Position numbers and translations under genes: made by a program. Positions 18,185 to 27,753 of a stretch of DNA of 53,438 nucleotides are shown here, one piece after another. The notes below the pieces were generated by a model. The model searched no databases. It saw only the letters and a program-made list of their open reading frames with translations, and had not been told where the DNA came from. Numbering within the stretch: position 1 is the stretch's first letter; every line of letters starts with the position of its first letter. Source of the DNA: Amoebophilaceae bacterium (lineage in GTDB: Bacteria > Bacteroidota > Bacteroidia > Cytophagales > Amoebophilaceae); assembly GCA_019744995.1 (NCBI GenBank), contig JAIETQ010000024.1:1-53438 (forward strand). The letters are read 5' to 3'.

Positions 18185-20107
18185 CTATGCAACAGCTGTA
18201 GTAGCTTGTTTTATCACTCTTTTTCCTATTAATTGCTCTAAATCAGTTTTAAATATAGTTTCTTTAACCAACAACATTTCCGCTACAAGCGTGAGTTCTT
18301 TTTGTTTTTCTAAAAGCAACAACTTAACACGCTGGTAAGCCTTATCTACAATATCCTTGACCTCTCTATCAATAGTATGCGCCGTTTTTTCGGCATAAGG
18401 TTTGGTAAAAGTATAGTCGCTTTGCTTGGAGTTATAGAAAGAAAGGTGACCTATTTTAGGATTCATCCCATAAATAGTAACCATGCTATAAGCTATTTTA
18501 GTTACGCGTTCTAAATCACTGAGGGCACCTGTAGAAATTTTTCCAAAGATAATCTCTTCTGCAGCTCTTCCTCCCAATAAGGTAGCCAATTCATCTAATA
18601 GTTCATCTTCTTGGGAGATGAATTGTTCTTTAGGTAGATATTGTGCATAACCCAGTGCAGCTATACCACGTGGTACAATACTTACTTTAACCAAAGGATG
18701 GGCATGTACTAAAAACCACCCGGATACCGCATGGCCCGCCTCATGGTAGGCTACGATTTTCTTTTCTTCTGGAGAAATCAATTTATTCTTTTTTTCTAAC
18801 CCACCAATCATGCGGTCTATAGCTGCTTGAAAGTCATCCATGGTTATAGATAGACTGTTCCTTCTGGCGGCTATTAAGGCAGACTCATTACACATATTAG
18901 ACAAATCTGCCCCGGAAAAACCAGGAGTTTGTTCGGCAAGTTGCCTAATACAAATATGTTTGTCTAATTTAAGGGTTTTGGTATGGCATTTGATAATGGC
19001 TTCTCGGTCTACGATATCTGGATTGTCTATACTTACTTGTCTATCAAATCTTCCTGGGCGTAATAGGGCACTATCTAGTACTTCGGGTCTATTGGTTGCC
19101 GCTATAATAATGATACCAGAATTGGTAGAAAATCCATCCATTTCTACCAAAAGAGAGTTGAGTGTATTTTCACGTTCATCGTTGATACCAGGCATATTAG
19201 CCTTGCCACGTGCCCGACCTACGGCATCAATTTCATCAATAAAGATGATACAAGGAGATTTTTCTTTTGCTTTTTTAAAGAGTTCACGTACACGAGCTGC
19301 ACCTACACCCACAAACATCTCTACAAAATCAGATCCTGAAAGGTAGATAAAGGGTACATTAGCTTCTCCAGCTACTGCCTTGGCTAATAGGGTTTTACCT
19401 GTTCCTGGAGGTCCTATGAGGAGTACGCCTTTAGGGATTTTTCCACCTAGTGTGGTAAATTTTTCAGGGGTTTTTAAGAAATCTACGACTTCTTTTACTT
19501 CTTCTTTGGCCTCTTTCATGCCCGCAACATCTTCAAACGTAACCTTGGTGTGGTTGTTTTGGTCAAAAACAGTGGCCTTGATTTTGTTCATACTAAAAAT
19601 ATGACCTCCAGGTCCTGTGATGCCATTGCCTGATTTACGAATAAAAAACCAATAAATTAAAAACAAGGTCAGCAAGAAAGACCAATTGATAAAGCCAGTA
19701 GGTTCGGAGCGTTCTTCACAGCTATAGCCTATTCTATCTGCTGGCGCCATTTTTTTTTCTATCTCTTTAAAATTTTTGTCAAAAATTTCAAAACTAGGTA
19801 TTCTAAAGGTGTAGACTATAGTGGTGAAGTTGTTCCAATAGGATTTTTCTACGAGATCTTTTTGATACATTTCTCGCTTTAAGGCACTTTCTTTCAGGAC
19901 TACTTCTACTATGCGTTGGTTGGTAATGAGCGTGACAGATTCTACCTCTTGCTGGAGCATCATGTTTTCAAACTGTTTCTCAGAAATATGAACCACGCCT
20001 CTTTCTTTGGTATAGTAAAAAATTAATCCCAATATGATTAATGTAACTAGTAAAAAAAAGGATTGAGGGGTATTTTTTTGTGAAAATATTTTTTCTTTAT
20101 GTTTCAT
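18185..20107 (-). CDS. ftsH: ATP-dependent zinc metalloprotease FtsH
   Basis: Membrane AAA+ protease that degrades membrane and regulatory proteins. It is 640 residues with two membrane segments (about 17-31 and 141-156) flanking an exported domain. Walker A GPPGTGKT is at 232-239, Walker B is [13 protein letters not shown], the second region of homology is [21 protein letters not shown], and the zinc site HEAGH is at 455-459. The terminal coding sequence and the following 20 bases form an imperfect direct duplication (GCTACTACAGCTGTTG twice). The gene is upstream of ddl on the same strand. Confidence 0.98.
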   Translation of the reverse strand: MKHKEKIFSQKNTPQSFFLLVTLIILGLIFYYTKERGVVHISEKQFENMMLQQEVESVTLITNQRIVEVVLKESALKREMYQKDLVEKSYWNNFTTIVYTFRIPSFEIFDKNFKEIEKKMAPADRIGYSCEERSEPTGFINWSFLLTLFLIYWFFIRKSGNGITGPGGHIFSMNKIKATVFDQNNHTKVTFEDVAGMKEAKEEVKEVVDFLKTPEKFTTLGGKIPKGVLLIGPPGTGKTLLAKAVAGEANVPFIYLSGSDFVEMFVGVGAARVRELFKKAKEKSPCIIFIDEIDAVGRARGKANMPGINDERENTLNSLLVEMDGFSTNSGIIIIAATNRPEVLDSALLRPGRFDRQVSIDNPDIVDREAIIKCHTKTLKLDKHICIRQLAEQTPGFSGADLSNMCNESALIAARRNSLSITMDDFQAAIDRMIGGLEKKNKLISPEEKKIVAYHEAGHAVSGWFLVHAHPLVKVSIVPRGIAALGYAQYLPKEQFISQEDELLDELATLLGGRAAEEIIFGKISTGALSDLERVTKIAYSMVTIYGMNPKIGHLSFYNSKQSDYTFTKPYAEKTAHTIDREVKDIVDKAYQRVKLLLLEKQKELTLVAEMLLVKETIFKTDLEQLIGKRVIKQATTAVA

Positions 20108-20177
20108 AACGTAGTTAAAGGAGATCTTTTTTTAGGTGTTTACTAAAGGTTATTCAGCTATAAGGTAGTAATACGCA

Positions 20178-20822
20178 CTATAGCGTAACTTCCTGGAAGC
20201 GCTTTTCAACAAAGCCCCAGTTGATGACATGCCAGAATGCTTCTATATAGGCTAGGCGGTTGTTTTGGTAGCAAAGGTAATAGGCATGTTCCCATACATC
20301 TAGTCCTAAAATAGGGGTCCCTTGTGCTTCTACAGGGATGATATCCATAAGCGGATTGTCTTGGTTGGGTGTAGCGGTAATCATGAGCCTTCCATCTGTT
20401 TTAGCTATAGATAACCAAGCCCATCCAGATCCAAAATGAGCTGCTGCTGCTTTGGCAAATGCTGCTTTAAATGCATCAAAACTGCCAAATGTGGCTGTTA
20501 TAGCTTTGAGGAGCTGGCTACCAGCATGGGGTTGCTGCGGTGCAAAAGGGGTGAGGCTATCCCAAAAAAAACTATGGTTAAAGTGGCCGCCTGCATGATT
20601 TCTAATGGTTTGGTTATAACTGCTTATAGAGGTGATCAGCTGGTTGAGTAGGAGTGACTCCTTGTCAAATGCTTCCGGTAGGGAAGTGTCAACCATAGCT
20701 TGATTTAACTGATTAATATAAGCTTGGTGATGTTTAGTATGGTGAATTTCCATAGTTTTGGCATCTATGTAAGGTTCAAGTGCCCCATAGGTATAGGGTA
20801 GAGCAGGTAGTGTAAAAATCAT
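20178..20822 (-). CDS. sodB: Superoxide dismutase, Fe/Mn type
   Basis: Detoxifies superoxide in the cytoplasm. It is 214 residues, normal. Metal ligands are visible in MEIHHTKHHQAYINQLN (His27), NHSFFWDSL, and DVWEHAYYLCYQNNR (Asp and His). The sequence does not by eye decide between iron and manganese, so the symbol is a choice of convenience. It stands upstream of ftsH with a 70-bp gap. Confidence 0.95.
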   Translation of the reverse strand: MIFTLPALPYTYGALEPYIDAKTMEIHHTKHHQAYINQLNQAMVDTSLPEAFDKESLLLNQLITSISSYNQTIRNHAGGHFNHSFFWDSLTPFAPQQPHAGSQLLKAITATFGSFDAFKAAFAKAAAAHFGSGWAWLSIAKTDGRLMITATPNQDNPLMDIIPVEAQGTPILGLDVWEHAYYLCYQNNRLAYIEAFWHVINWGFVEKRFQEVTL

Positions 20823-20871
20823 AACAAAACGCAGGTTTACTTAATAAGTAATTTACAACAAGTTCATTCCA

Positions 20872-21327
20872 CTACAATATAATGTTTCTTAGCTTTTTAA
20901 AAAAATAAATGAGCAGTTCCTTACTTTCTTGGGCTAAAACATGGGGTGTTACTGTTGTTTTAGGGTGTAATAGCGTGGGTGTATAGGTTTGGTAACCTTT
21001 TTTGGGGTCAGGTGCGCCAAAGACGATGCGTTGTATATGTGACCAGTAGAGTGCTCCGCTACACATGGCGCAGGGTTCAAGGGTAACGTAGAGGGTAGCA
21101 TGGGTAAGGTATTTGCTGTTGAAGTAATTTGCAGCAGCGGTTATGGCGAGTATTTCTGCGTGGGCGGTGGGGTCTTTGAGTTGTTCTACTTGATTATGGC
21201 CACGGGCAATAATTTTTTTATTGGATACGATAATGGCCCCAATAGGTACTTCTCCTGCTAGGGCTGCTGCTTGTGCCTCTTTGAGGGCTTCTTTCATAAA
21301 GAAAATATCTGCTTGTGGTTGGTTCAT
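20872..21327 (-). CDS. tadA: tRNA-specific adenosine deaminase
   Basis: Converts A34 to inosine in tRNA-Arg(ACG). It is 151 residues, of cytidine/deoxycytidylate deaminase fold. The zinc and catalytic site is HAE at 56-58 (PTAHAEILAI) and PCAMC at 85-89 (TLEPCAMCSGALYWSHI). The start MNQPQADIFFMKEALKEA fits the family. It lies 49 bp upstream of sod on the same strand. Confidence 0.94.
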   Translation of the reverse strand: MNQPQADIFFMKEALKEAQAAALAGEVPIGAIIVSNKKIIARGHNQVEQLKDPTAHAEILAITAAANYFNSKYLTHATLYVTLEPCAMCSGALYWSHIQRIVFGAPDPKKGYQTYTPTLLHPKTTVTPHVLAQESKELLIYFFKKLRNIIL

Positions 21328-21368
21328 GGGTTAAGCAACGAGACAGTAGAAAGCATATACTTTAAAGC

Positions 21369-21407
21369 GGTTGTTGCCAATGGACTTTATGGTCATTGGC
21401 ATCAACC
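21369..21407. repeat. large hairpin in the tadA / AAA-ATPase intergenic gap
   Basis: GGTTG-T-TGCCAATG and CATTGGCA-T-CAACC form a nearly complete 15-bp stem. The first 15 bases (GGTTGTTGCCAATGG) recur exactly at 45167-45181, at the end of the DHH gene. It lies in the 296-bp gap between divergent genes; the rest of that gap is AT-rich, with a TTAAATTTAAAAT-like stretch and nothing coding. Confidence 0.5.
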
Positions 21408-21623
21408 TTAGCTCATTAGAAATTTTTGACATATAGTGTATTTAAATTTAAAATAAAGGTTAAAATGTTAATTTTAAATTTAATAAAAAATAATGAATAG
21501 GTGTAGATTCACTACCAAAAATTTATCGAACCAACGGATTTAGTTGCAGAATATCTACCTTGGTTGGATATTGGATGCAATCTTATAGAAATTTGATATT
21601 CATAACTTTAACTTTATAATACG

Positions 21624-23567
21624 ATGTACAAAGTACCTATAGGCGTAGATAACTTCCATAAACTCGTAACAGGAGGTTATTTGTTTTGTGATAAGACAGC
21701 TATGATAGCTGAGTTTTTAAGCAAAGGAGAAGAGGTTGCTTTGATCACCCGTCCCCGTCGTTGGGGTAAGACCTTAAATATGTCCATGCTGCAACATTTT
21801 CTTTCAGCAGAGGTAAATGGAGTCAGTACGGCTGGTTTATTTGATAACTTAGCTATTGGTAAGTTAGAAGGAGGTAAATATATACATACTCACCAAGGTA
21901 AGTACCCTGTGATTATGCTAAGCTTTAAGGATGTTAAGGCAGATGGTTTTGAGGGAGCCATGAATCTCATCTACTTATTGTTAAAAAGACAGTATGGTGC
22001 ATTCGAATATTTACTTAAAAGTGAGCAGCTTAATTCAGATCAAAAATATGAATTTAGTGCTATCTTAAACAGATCAGCTAATCAAGGTCAACTAGAATAT
22101 GCACTAAAACTGCTCAGTGAATGCCTCTACCAACACCATGGTCAGAGGGTCTATATATTCATAGATGAATATGACACCCCTTTAAACCAAGCTTATGGGC
22201 ATACAGCCTACCTAGAATCTCTCGTAGGATTTATGCGTAACCTATTTAGTGCAGGTTTAAAAGGTAATGATGCCTTAGAGCGAGGATTATTAACCGGGAT
22301 ATTGCGTGTTTCTAAAGATAGCATGTTATCTGGCTTAAATAATCTCAAAAGCTATACCATGTTAGATAAATCCTATAGTAGTCATTTTGGCTTCAGCGAA
22401 GAGGAAACAAAGACGCTTTTTGAGGGGCAAGGGCTAGTGCCCCTGCCCCTGGACTTTGATGAAGTACGGCACTGGTATAATGGGTATAAATCAGGTGATT
22501 TAGTGGTCTATAACCCCTGGTCTATTCTGTATTGCTTAAGTGAAGATGGCATTTTTGATGTTTATTGGGTGAATACAGGCAATAATGATTTGATTAAAAG
22601 GTCTGTATTGCGTTCAAATTCAGGCATAAAAATCAAATTTGAGCAGTTAATGCAAGGAGAGACCATTTGTGTTCCGATCGATAAACATCTCTCTTTTGAT
22701 CTTTTAGATCAAGATGAAACCACTTTTTGGAGTCTTTTATTATTTGCAGGTTATCTAAAAGCATCTTCTGTTACATTCAACGAGCATAGTGGCCTTCATG
22801 ATTGTGCATTGGTTATTCCAAACCAGGAGGTGCATACGCTTTACTATCGATTTTTTAAGGAGTGGTTGAGTGATCAATTCTCTAATCGAACACAATATGA
22901 ATCTTTCCTTGATCATTTAGTATCCGGTAATGTTTCGCTATTTGTTCAAGAGTTAGGGGATTTTTTAATACAAAGTGTGAGTGTATATGATACACATAAA
23001 AAATCAGAGGGATTTTATCATGGTTTTGTATTAGCACTTATTGCTAGCTTACGCAGTACGCACCATGTGCAGTCAAATAGAGAAAGTGGCTATGGTCGGT
23101 ATGATGTATTAATCATTCCAAAAGGGGGGACACAGGCCCTTTCTTCGAATACTTTTACTACCAATGGGCCGCAGGCCCTTTTATTGGAATTTAAACAGGT
23201 AGCCAAGGAGGAGGAGTTAGAAAATGCAGCACGTGCTGCGCTTGGACAAATTCAAGCCCAAGCGTATAGAACAGAGTTATTGGCTTATCCTTATGTTAGA
23301 GAAATAGTGGAGGTAGGGATTGCCTTTTCAGGTAAATCAGTCCTAGCTGCTTATTCGGTGTATGATTTAGTGCATAAACAGGCTGCGCCTGTTCAATTAA
23401 CCAGTAGATATGGTAGTTATGAGCAAGTAGAAGAAAAACAAGGTATAGACAAACGTTCTATAGCTAAGCATATGCTAAAGGAAGGGTTGGATATCAATCT
23501 TATTATGAAGATTACTGGTCTACCTAAAGAGACTATTAATGCGTTGTATAAAGAAAGTTGCCGTTAA
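21624..23567 (+). CDS. AAA-ATPase-like / PD-(D/E)XK nuclease family protein
   Basis: A 647-residue protein of the AAA-ATPase-like (Pfam AAA-ATPase_like) plus DUF1703/PD-(D/E)XK architecture, a family often expanded in host-associated Bacteroidota. The N-terminal P-loop-like motif TRPRRWGKTLNMS has GKT at 48-50, and a Walker B IFIDEYDTPLN lies near 180. The C-terminal nuclease-like motif has Asp in GRYDVLI (about 492) and E-x-K in LLLEFKQV (about 521). A 40-residue tail (RSIAKHMLKEGLDINLIMKI, TGLPKETI) looks like a helix-turn-helix, and a similar tail ends the Rpn-like gene near 29.9 kb. The biological role is unknown; mobile-element or defence roles are guesses. Confidence 0.85.
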   Translation: MYKVPIGVDNFHKLVTGGYLFCDKTAMIAEFLSKGEEVALITRPRRWGKTLNMSMLQHFLSAEVNGVSTAGLFDNLAIGKLEGGKYIHTHQGKYPVIMLSFKDVKADGFEGAMNLIYLLLKRQYGAFEYLLKSEQLNSDQKYEFSAILNRSANQGQLEYALKLLSECLYQHHGQRVYIFIDEYDTPLNQAYGHTAYLESLVGFMRNLFSAGLKGNDALERGLLTGILRVSKDSMLSGLNNLKSYTMLDKSYSSHFGFSEEETKTLFEGQGLVPLPLDFDEVRHWYNGYKSGDLVVYNPWSILYCLSEDGIFDVYWVNTGNNDLIKRSVLRSNSGIKIKFEQLMQGETICVPIDKHLSFDLLDQDETTFWSLLLFAGYLKASSVTFNEHSGLHDCALVIPNQEVHTLYYRFFKEWLSDQFSNRTQYESFLDHLVSGNVSLFVQELGDFLIQSVSVYDTHKKSEGFYHGFVLALIASLRSTHHVQSNRESGYGRYDVLIIPKGGTQALSSNTFTTNGPQALLLEFKQVAKEEELENAARAALGQIQAQAYRTELLAYPYVREIVEVGIAFSGKSVLAAYSVYDLVHKQAAPVQLTSRYGSYEQVEEKQGIDKRSIAKHMLKEGLDINLIMKITGLPKETINALYKESCR

Positions 23568-23603
23568 AAGAATGATTTATACAAGGTTAAAAATTTGGGC
23601 TAC

Positions 23604-23957
23604 TCACTTGCTTGTCCGAAAGTGAGTACATGATACCATTGTAGGAATAGCCTCTTTGTTTGCTATTTCACCTGCGACTAACTTGTGCAGTAAAGGAACC
23701 CCAACATCATTTTTACTATTTATATCTTTGTTGTTCCACTTCTTAATGATCTTTTGTCCTTCAGGTGTTAAGTATTTCCAGACAGAGCCCATCATTTTCG
23801 TATTCAAACTTACACTTTTTGCGGGACAAATTGAGTTGTTCTTAGAAGTCTGATTTTTTTGTGAGAAACGTAATGCTTGATTGGGTGGACAACCTGTTAA
23901 ACTGGTAGCCAGTAAGGTATATAATATAGGTTTGTAAATTTTTGAGCTATAATGCAT
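23604..23957 (-). CDS. short ankyrin-type lipoprotein, probably truncated
   Basis: A 117-residue protein. The N-terminus is a signal peptide with a good lipobox (YTLLATSLTGC). After a low-complexity linker comes GSVWKYLTPEGQKIIKKWNN and the segment DINSKNDVGVPLLHKLVAGE, which looks like the first ankyrin repeat (N-x-x-x-x-G-x-P-L-H). It then ends without further repeats, so the gene is probably the remaining 5' part of an ankyrin-repeat lipoprotein. The stop is 37 bp from the convergent AAA-ATPase gene. Confidence 0.5.
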   Translation of the reverse strand: MHYSSKIYKPILYTLLATSLTGCPPNQALRFSQKNQTSKNNSICPAKSVSLNTKMMGSVWKYLTPEGQKIIKKWNNKDINSKNDVGVPLLHKLVAGEIANKEAIPTMVSCTHFRTSK

Positions 23958-24186
23958 AAGTTAATTATTGTTAAATTTAAAAGTTAATAGGTTCGGTTTA
24001 TATTGCTTCTCATTCCCCTTGTTTTATAATCTAATCAAAGTTTTAATAAATGCAAATAAGAGGTCTAACCTATAATGGCATCGTCAGGTTAGGCCTGCTT
24101 TCATCAAATCTATACCTGATATAGCATAGTTTTTATTAATTTTTATTAGATTAATCTCAAAGGCTTTTAAAGCCACCACTTTTTAA

Positions 24187-27100
24187 TTGTATTTTACCTT
24201 GGAGATTTTATGTAGTAAAGAACTTATAAACTTATATAAACAGACCACAACCATAGCCAAGTTAAGCCATTATGTAAAGCAACAAGCGAACAAAACCCCC
24301 TTTTGCCTGAAAGGTATTACAGGAAGTTTAGATGGCTTACTGGTTACTGCTTTGCAGCAGCAATGCAACCAATTACAACTGGTTGTTTTAGCGGATCAAG
24401 AAAACGCAGCAGCTTTTTATGGAGACCTTTTGGCTTTATCTCCTTCCCAATCCATTTTATTACTACCTGGCACAGCAGAAGGAGAAACTTACCTAGCAGA
24501 AAGTGCAAAAATCATTCAAGATAAAAGAGCAGAAATTGTACATGCCCTTACAGACCATAAACCCATTGCCATCGTAGTAACCCATCTAGCCGCACTTATG
24601 GAGCAGGTGGTAGATCCATCCTTAGCAAAAAAATTACGTTTGAAGCTTGAGCTAAACCAAACCCTAACCCTGTCTACTTTGATAGATTATCTTCAGCAAA
24701 ATCAATTCGTAAAAGTAGATTTTGTCTATAGCCAAGGTCAATTTGCCATAAGAGGAGGTATAGTAGACCTGTATTCGGTAGCAGCCTCATTGCCCTATCG
24801 CATAGCATTATGGGGCAATCAAGTGGAAAGTATACGTGTGTTTGACCCTAAGAGTCAAAAGTCCTTGAAGGCGGTTAAAAAATTAACCATTCTACCCCAT
24901 ACCACAGCTGAGGGGTCTACTGCATTGTCTTATATTTCTTTTGCCCATTGCCTACCAGTAGGTAGTGTAGTTTGGTTTAAAGATAAATCCAACGCATTGG
25001 AGTCGCTTCAAGGGGGGCAAAGTTTGCTGGATGAGTTGAGTCCTTTTCACCAGATTGAGTTAGCCACTGGATCTGCTGATCCATCTATACATAGCCCTGC
25101 TACCGGATCGGCTGAAGATCATATCATCCATTATGCCTCAGCTCCTCAGCCTTATTTTCAAAAAAAATTTGACGTGTTGGCCGATGACCTCGATAAAAAA
25201 CAGCACGATGGATATACTACCTTTATTACAGCAACGGCTATAGGTCAGTTTAGCCGATTACAGGCTGTGCTGGAAGATAAATCCGCTCATTTTACCCCTC
25301 TGTTGGTTGGCTTACGAGAAGGGTATGTAGATCATACGGCTAAAATTGCCTGCTATACCGACCATCAACTATTTAATCGGTACTATAAGCACCAACCTAC
25401 AAAACCAGAACCCCCAACGCTGCTTACGCAGCAAGCTAACCCTTTACAAATTGGGGATTATGTAGTACACAGTGACTATGGCATCGGTCGCTTTTCGGGG
25501 TTGCATACGTTGAACATAAATGGTTGCAAACAAGAAGTGATTAGGCTGATTTATAAAAATAATGACACGGTCTTTGTACATGTCAATGAACTCTATAAAA
25601 TCACCACCTACAGCAGCAAAGACGCCACCCCACCTGTGATGAACAAGTTAGGTACTACCGCTTGGCAAAATAAAAAAAATGGGGTTAAAAAACAGATTAA
25701 AGATATTGCCACAGAATTGATCACCCTCTATGCGGCACGTAAGCAGGCGGTGGGGTTTGCTTTTGGCAAAGATACCCCATTGGATGCCGCATTGGCTGCT
25801 TCTTTTTATTATGAAGATACGCCAGACCAAGCCACAGCCATTGCTGCCGTTAAAGAAGATATGGAGAGACCATACCCGATGGATCGTTTAATTTGTGGTG
25901 ATGTTGGTTTTGGCAAAACAGAGATCGCTATTAGAGCCGCTTTTAAGGCTGCTATACAGGGCAAGCAGGTAGCGGTATTGGTTCCCACTACGATTTTAGC
26001 GTTGCAACATTACAACTCTTTTACCAGTCGACTGGCCGATTTGCCCGTTCATGTGAGCTACCTCAATCGATTTAAAACCAAACAAGAGATTCAAAAAACC
26101 CTTGCAGATACTGCTGCTGGCAAGATAAATATTTTGATTGGCACCCATAAGTTACTTACCGATGCGGTAAAGTTTAAAGAGCTAGGGTTACTTATCATCG
26201 ATGAAGAGCAAAAATTTGGTGTAAGTGCTAAAGAAAAATTAAAAAAATTACGGGTCCATGTCGATACATTAACCTTAACAGCTACGCCTATTCCGAGGAC
26301 ACTTCATTTTTCTTTAATGGGGGCTAGGGATTTGAGTATTTTGGTTACTCCACCTGCCAATAGACGTCCTGTAAAAACCAAGCTCACTTCTTTTGATCTC
26401 TCTTTTATTAAAGAGGCGGTAACTTATGAGATTGCGCGTGGCGGTCAAGTTTTTTTTGTGCACAATAGTGTAAGTACCATTCAGGCGATGGCAAAAAGTT
26501 TGTCAGAGGTATTGCCCACCATACGGATCTGTGTAGCCCATGGGCAAATGGCAGGTCCGGCCTTGGAGCAGAAGATGTTGCAATTTATAGCGGGACACTA
26601 TGATGTGTTGGTATCCACTAGCATTATTGAGTCAGGTATTGATATTGCTAATGCCAATACCATTATCATCAACCATAGCCATCTGTTGGGGCTTGCTGAT
26701 CTGCATCAAATGCGGGGTAGGGTAGGGCGGTCTAATGCACAAGCTTTCTGTTACCTCTTGATTCCATCTTATGAACAGCTTACCCATGAGGCGCAATTGC
26801 GGTTATCGGCTGTAGAGGAATTTTCAGCTTTAGGCGATGGATTTAAACTTGCCATGAGGGATTTGGATATACGTGGTGCAGGAGATTTATTGGGGGCTTC
26901 TCAAAGTGGGTTTATAGCGGATGTTGGCTTTGAGGTCTACTGTAAGTTATTGGAAGAGGTAGTCGAGGAGGTTAAGTATAATGATTTCAAGGAGCTATTT
27001 TCCCAAAAATCTTCCACTAAATCATGGCATGATTGTTCTATTGAAACCGACTGTGAGGCTTTTTTACCGGTTGAGTATGTGCAAAATAGTGCGCATAGGA

Positions 27101-27504
27101 TGGCACTATACACCAGGCTTAATGAAATTAAAGCTATAGAGCAGCTGACTGATTTTCGAGCAGAATTATTGGATCGATTTGGTCCTTTGCCGCTTGCTGC
27201 CGAGGCTTTACTAGCCATTGTTCCTTTGCGTTGGGAGGCACAACGGATAGGTTTTCAAAAACTTTCTTTTAAAAATAAGGTGTTGAGTTGCCACCTAGGG
27301 GCTGATTTTCAAAAAAATAGTCCAGCCATGTGGCGGGCGGTGTTACAATATATAGAGGATTATCCTGCTTCTTGTCGTTTAAAACAGGTAGGCAATGAGC
27401 TTATATGGGTTATTACAGGGCAGGTTGATGATATAAAGCAGGTGAGGGGGGTGTTAAATGCCTTAACGCGACTGGAACAAAAAGCGCCTAAAAAAATTGT
27501 ATAA
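24187..27504 (+). CDS. mfd: Transcription-repair coupling factor
   Basis: Removes RNA polymerase stalled at DNA damage and recruits UvrABC. It is 1,105 residues, normal. Order: UvrB-like N-terminal module (SQGQFAIRGGIVDLYSVAA), RNA polymerase interaction domain (QIGDYVVHSDYGIGRFSGL), SF2 translocase with Walker A GDVGFGKTE, LLIIDEEQKFGV, TATPIPRTLHFSLMGARD, STSIIESGIDI and QMRGRVGRS, then the C-terminal TRCF domain. No ATG fits; TTG at 24187 or 24199 is the likely start. The last 13 codons lie in the left arm of palindromic repeat A. It is convergent with uvrB. Confidence 0.95.
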   Translation: MYFTLEILCSKELINLYKQTTTIAKLSHYVKQQANKTPFCLKGITGSLDGLLVTALQQQCNQLQLVVLADQENAAAFYGDLLALSPSQSILLLPGTAEGETYLAESAKIIQDKRAEIVHALTDHKPIAIVVTHLAALMEQVVDPSLAKKLRLKLELNQTLTLSTLIDYLQQNQFVKVDFVYSQGQFAIRGGIVDLYSVAASLPYRIALWGNQVESIRVFDPKSQKSLKAVKKLTILPHTTAEGSTALSYISFAHCLPVGSVVWFKDKSNALESLQGGQSLLDELSPFHQIELATGSADPSIHSPATGSAEDHIIHYASAPQPYFQKKFDVLADDLDKKQHDGYTTFITATAIGQFSRLQAVLEDKSAHFTPLLVGLREGYVDHTAKIACYTDHQLFNRYYKHQPTKPEPPTLLTQQANPLQIGDYVVHSDYGIGRFSGLHTLNINGCKQEVIRLIYKNNDTVFVHVNELYKITTYSSKDATPPVMNKLGTTAWQNKKNGVKKQIKDIATELITLYAARKQAVGFAFGKDTPLDAALAASFYYEDTPDQATAIAAVKEDMERPYPMDRLICGDVGFGKTEIAIRAAFKAAIQGKQVAVLVPTTILALQHYNSFTSRLADLPVHVSYLNRFKTKQEIQKTLADTAAGKINILIGTHKLLTDAVKFKELGLLIIDEEQKFGVSAKEKLKKLRVHVDTLTLTATPIPRTLHFSLMGARDLSILVTPPANRRPVKTKLTSFDLSFIKEAVTYEIARGGQVFFVHNSVSTIQAMAKSLSEVLPTIRICVAHGQMAGPALEQKMLQFIAGHYDVLVSTSIIESGIDIANANTIIINHSHLLGLADLHQMRGRVGRSNAQAFCYLLIPSYEQLTHEAQLRLSAVEEFSALGDGFKLAMRDLDIRGAGDLLGASQSGFIADVGFEVYCKLLEEVVEEVKYNDFKELFSQKSSTKSWHDCSIETDCEAFLPVEYVQNSAHRMALYTRLNEIKAIEQLTDFRAELLDRFGPLPLAAEALLAIVPLRWEAQRIGFQKLSFKNKVLSCHLGADFQKNSPAMWRAVLQYIEDYPASCRLKQVGNELIWVITGQVDDIKQVRGVLNALTRLEQKAPKKIV

Positions 27505-27608
27505 AAATCTGATTAGAGCCAGCTATTGAGCTCCGCAGGAGCGACCTCAGCTGGCTCAAGATTTTGATACAAATTTTGGCTCCTTTTTGTTCTGGAGCGA
27601 TAGGGCAT
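27457..27608. repeat. palindromic repeat, copy A
   Basis: A roughly 150-bp imperfect palindrome. The left half starts near GCGACTGGAACAAAAAGCGCC and reaches AGCCAGCT (27517-27524). The right half starts at AGCTGGCT (27549-27556) and ends near CCTTTTTGTTCTGGAGCGAT. The loop contains a nested stem GCTCC-GCA-GGAGC (27530-27542). The left arm supplies the last codons of mfd. Copies B (30400) and C (40001) have the same orientation. It could also act as the mfd terminator. Confidence 0.85.
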
Positions 27609-27642
27609 TTTTTTTATCTGGATGCTTAACAGCCATCAAATG

Positions 27643-27753
27643 GGCACAAAGCGCCAGAGAGTAAGGCGCCAAGGCGCGCAGAATCCGAGCATACTATTTG
27701 TATGTGAGGATTTAAGCACCGCAGGCAACGAAACTATCTGGATGCTTTGTGCC
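27643..27753. repeat. 111-bp imperfect palindrome at the 3' end of uvrB
   Basis: Outer arms GGCACAAAGC (27643-27652) and GCTTTGTGCC (27744-27753) are perfect. Inner arms (CCAGAGAGT against ACTATCTGG; AATCCGAGCATAC against GTATGTGAGGATT) are imperfect. The right arm encodes the last UvrB residues WHKASR and the stop. A 12-bp direct repeat ATCTGGATGCTT lies at 27616-27627 and 27736-27747. The sequence differs from the A/B/C repeat family. Confidence 0.7.

Noticed and set aside
18840-19604. Two long plus-strand frames opposite ftsH
   Set aside because: Antisense to conserved AAA+ and protease motifs; translation is low-complexity Ser/Leu/Ile with no family.
27505-27733. CRISPR-like or riboswitch structure between mfd and uvrB
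   Set aside because: No regularly spaced repeats and no cas genes; the structure is two large palindromes at convergent gene ends.
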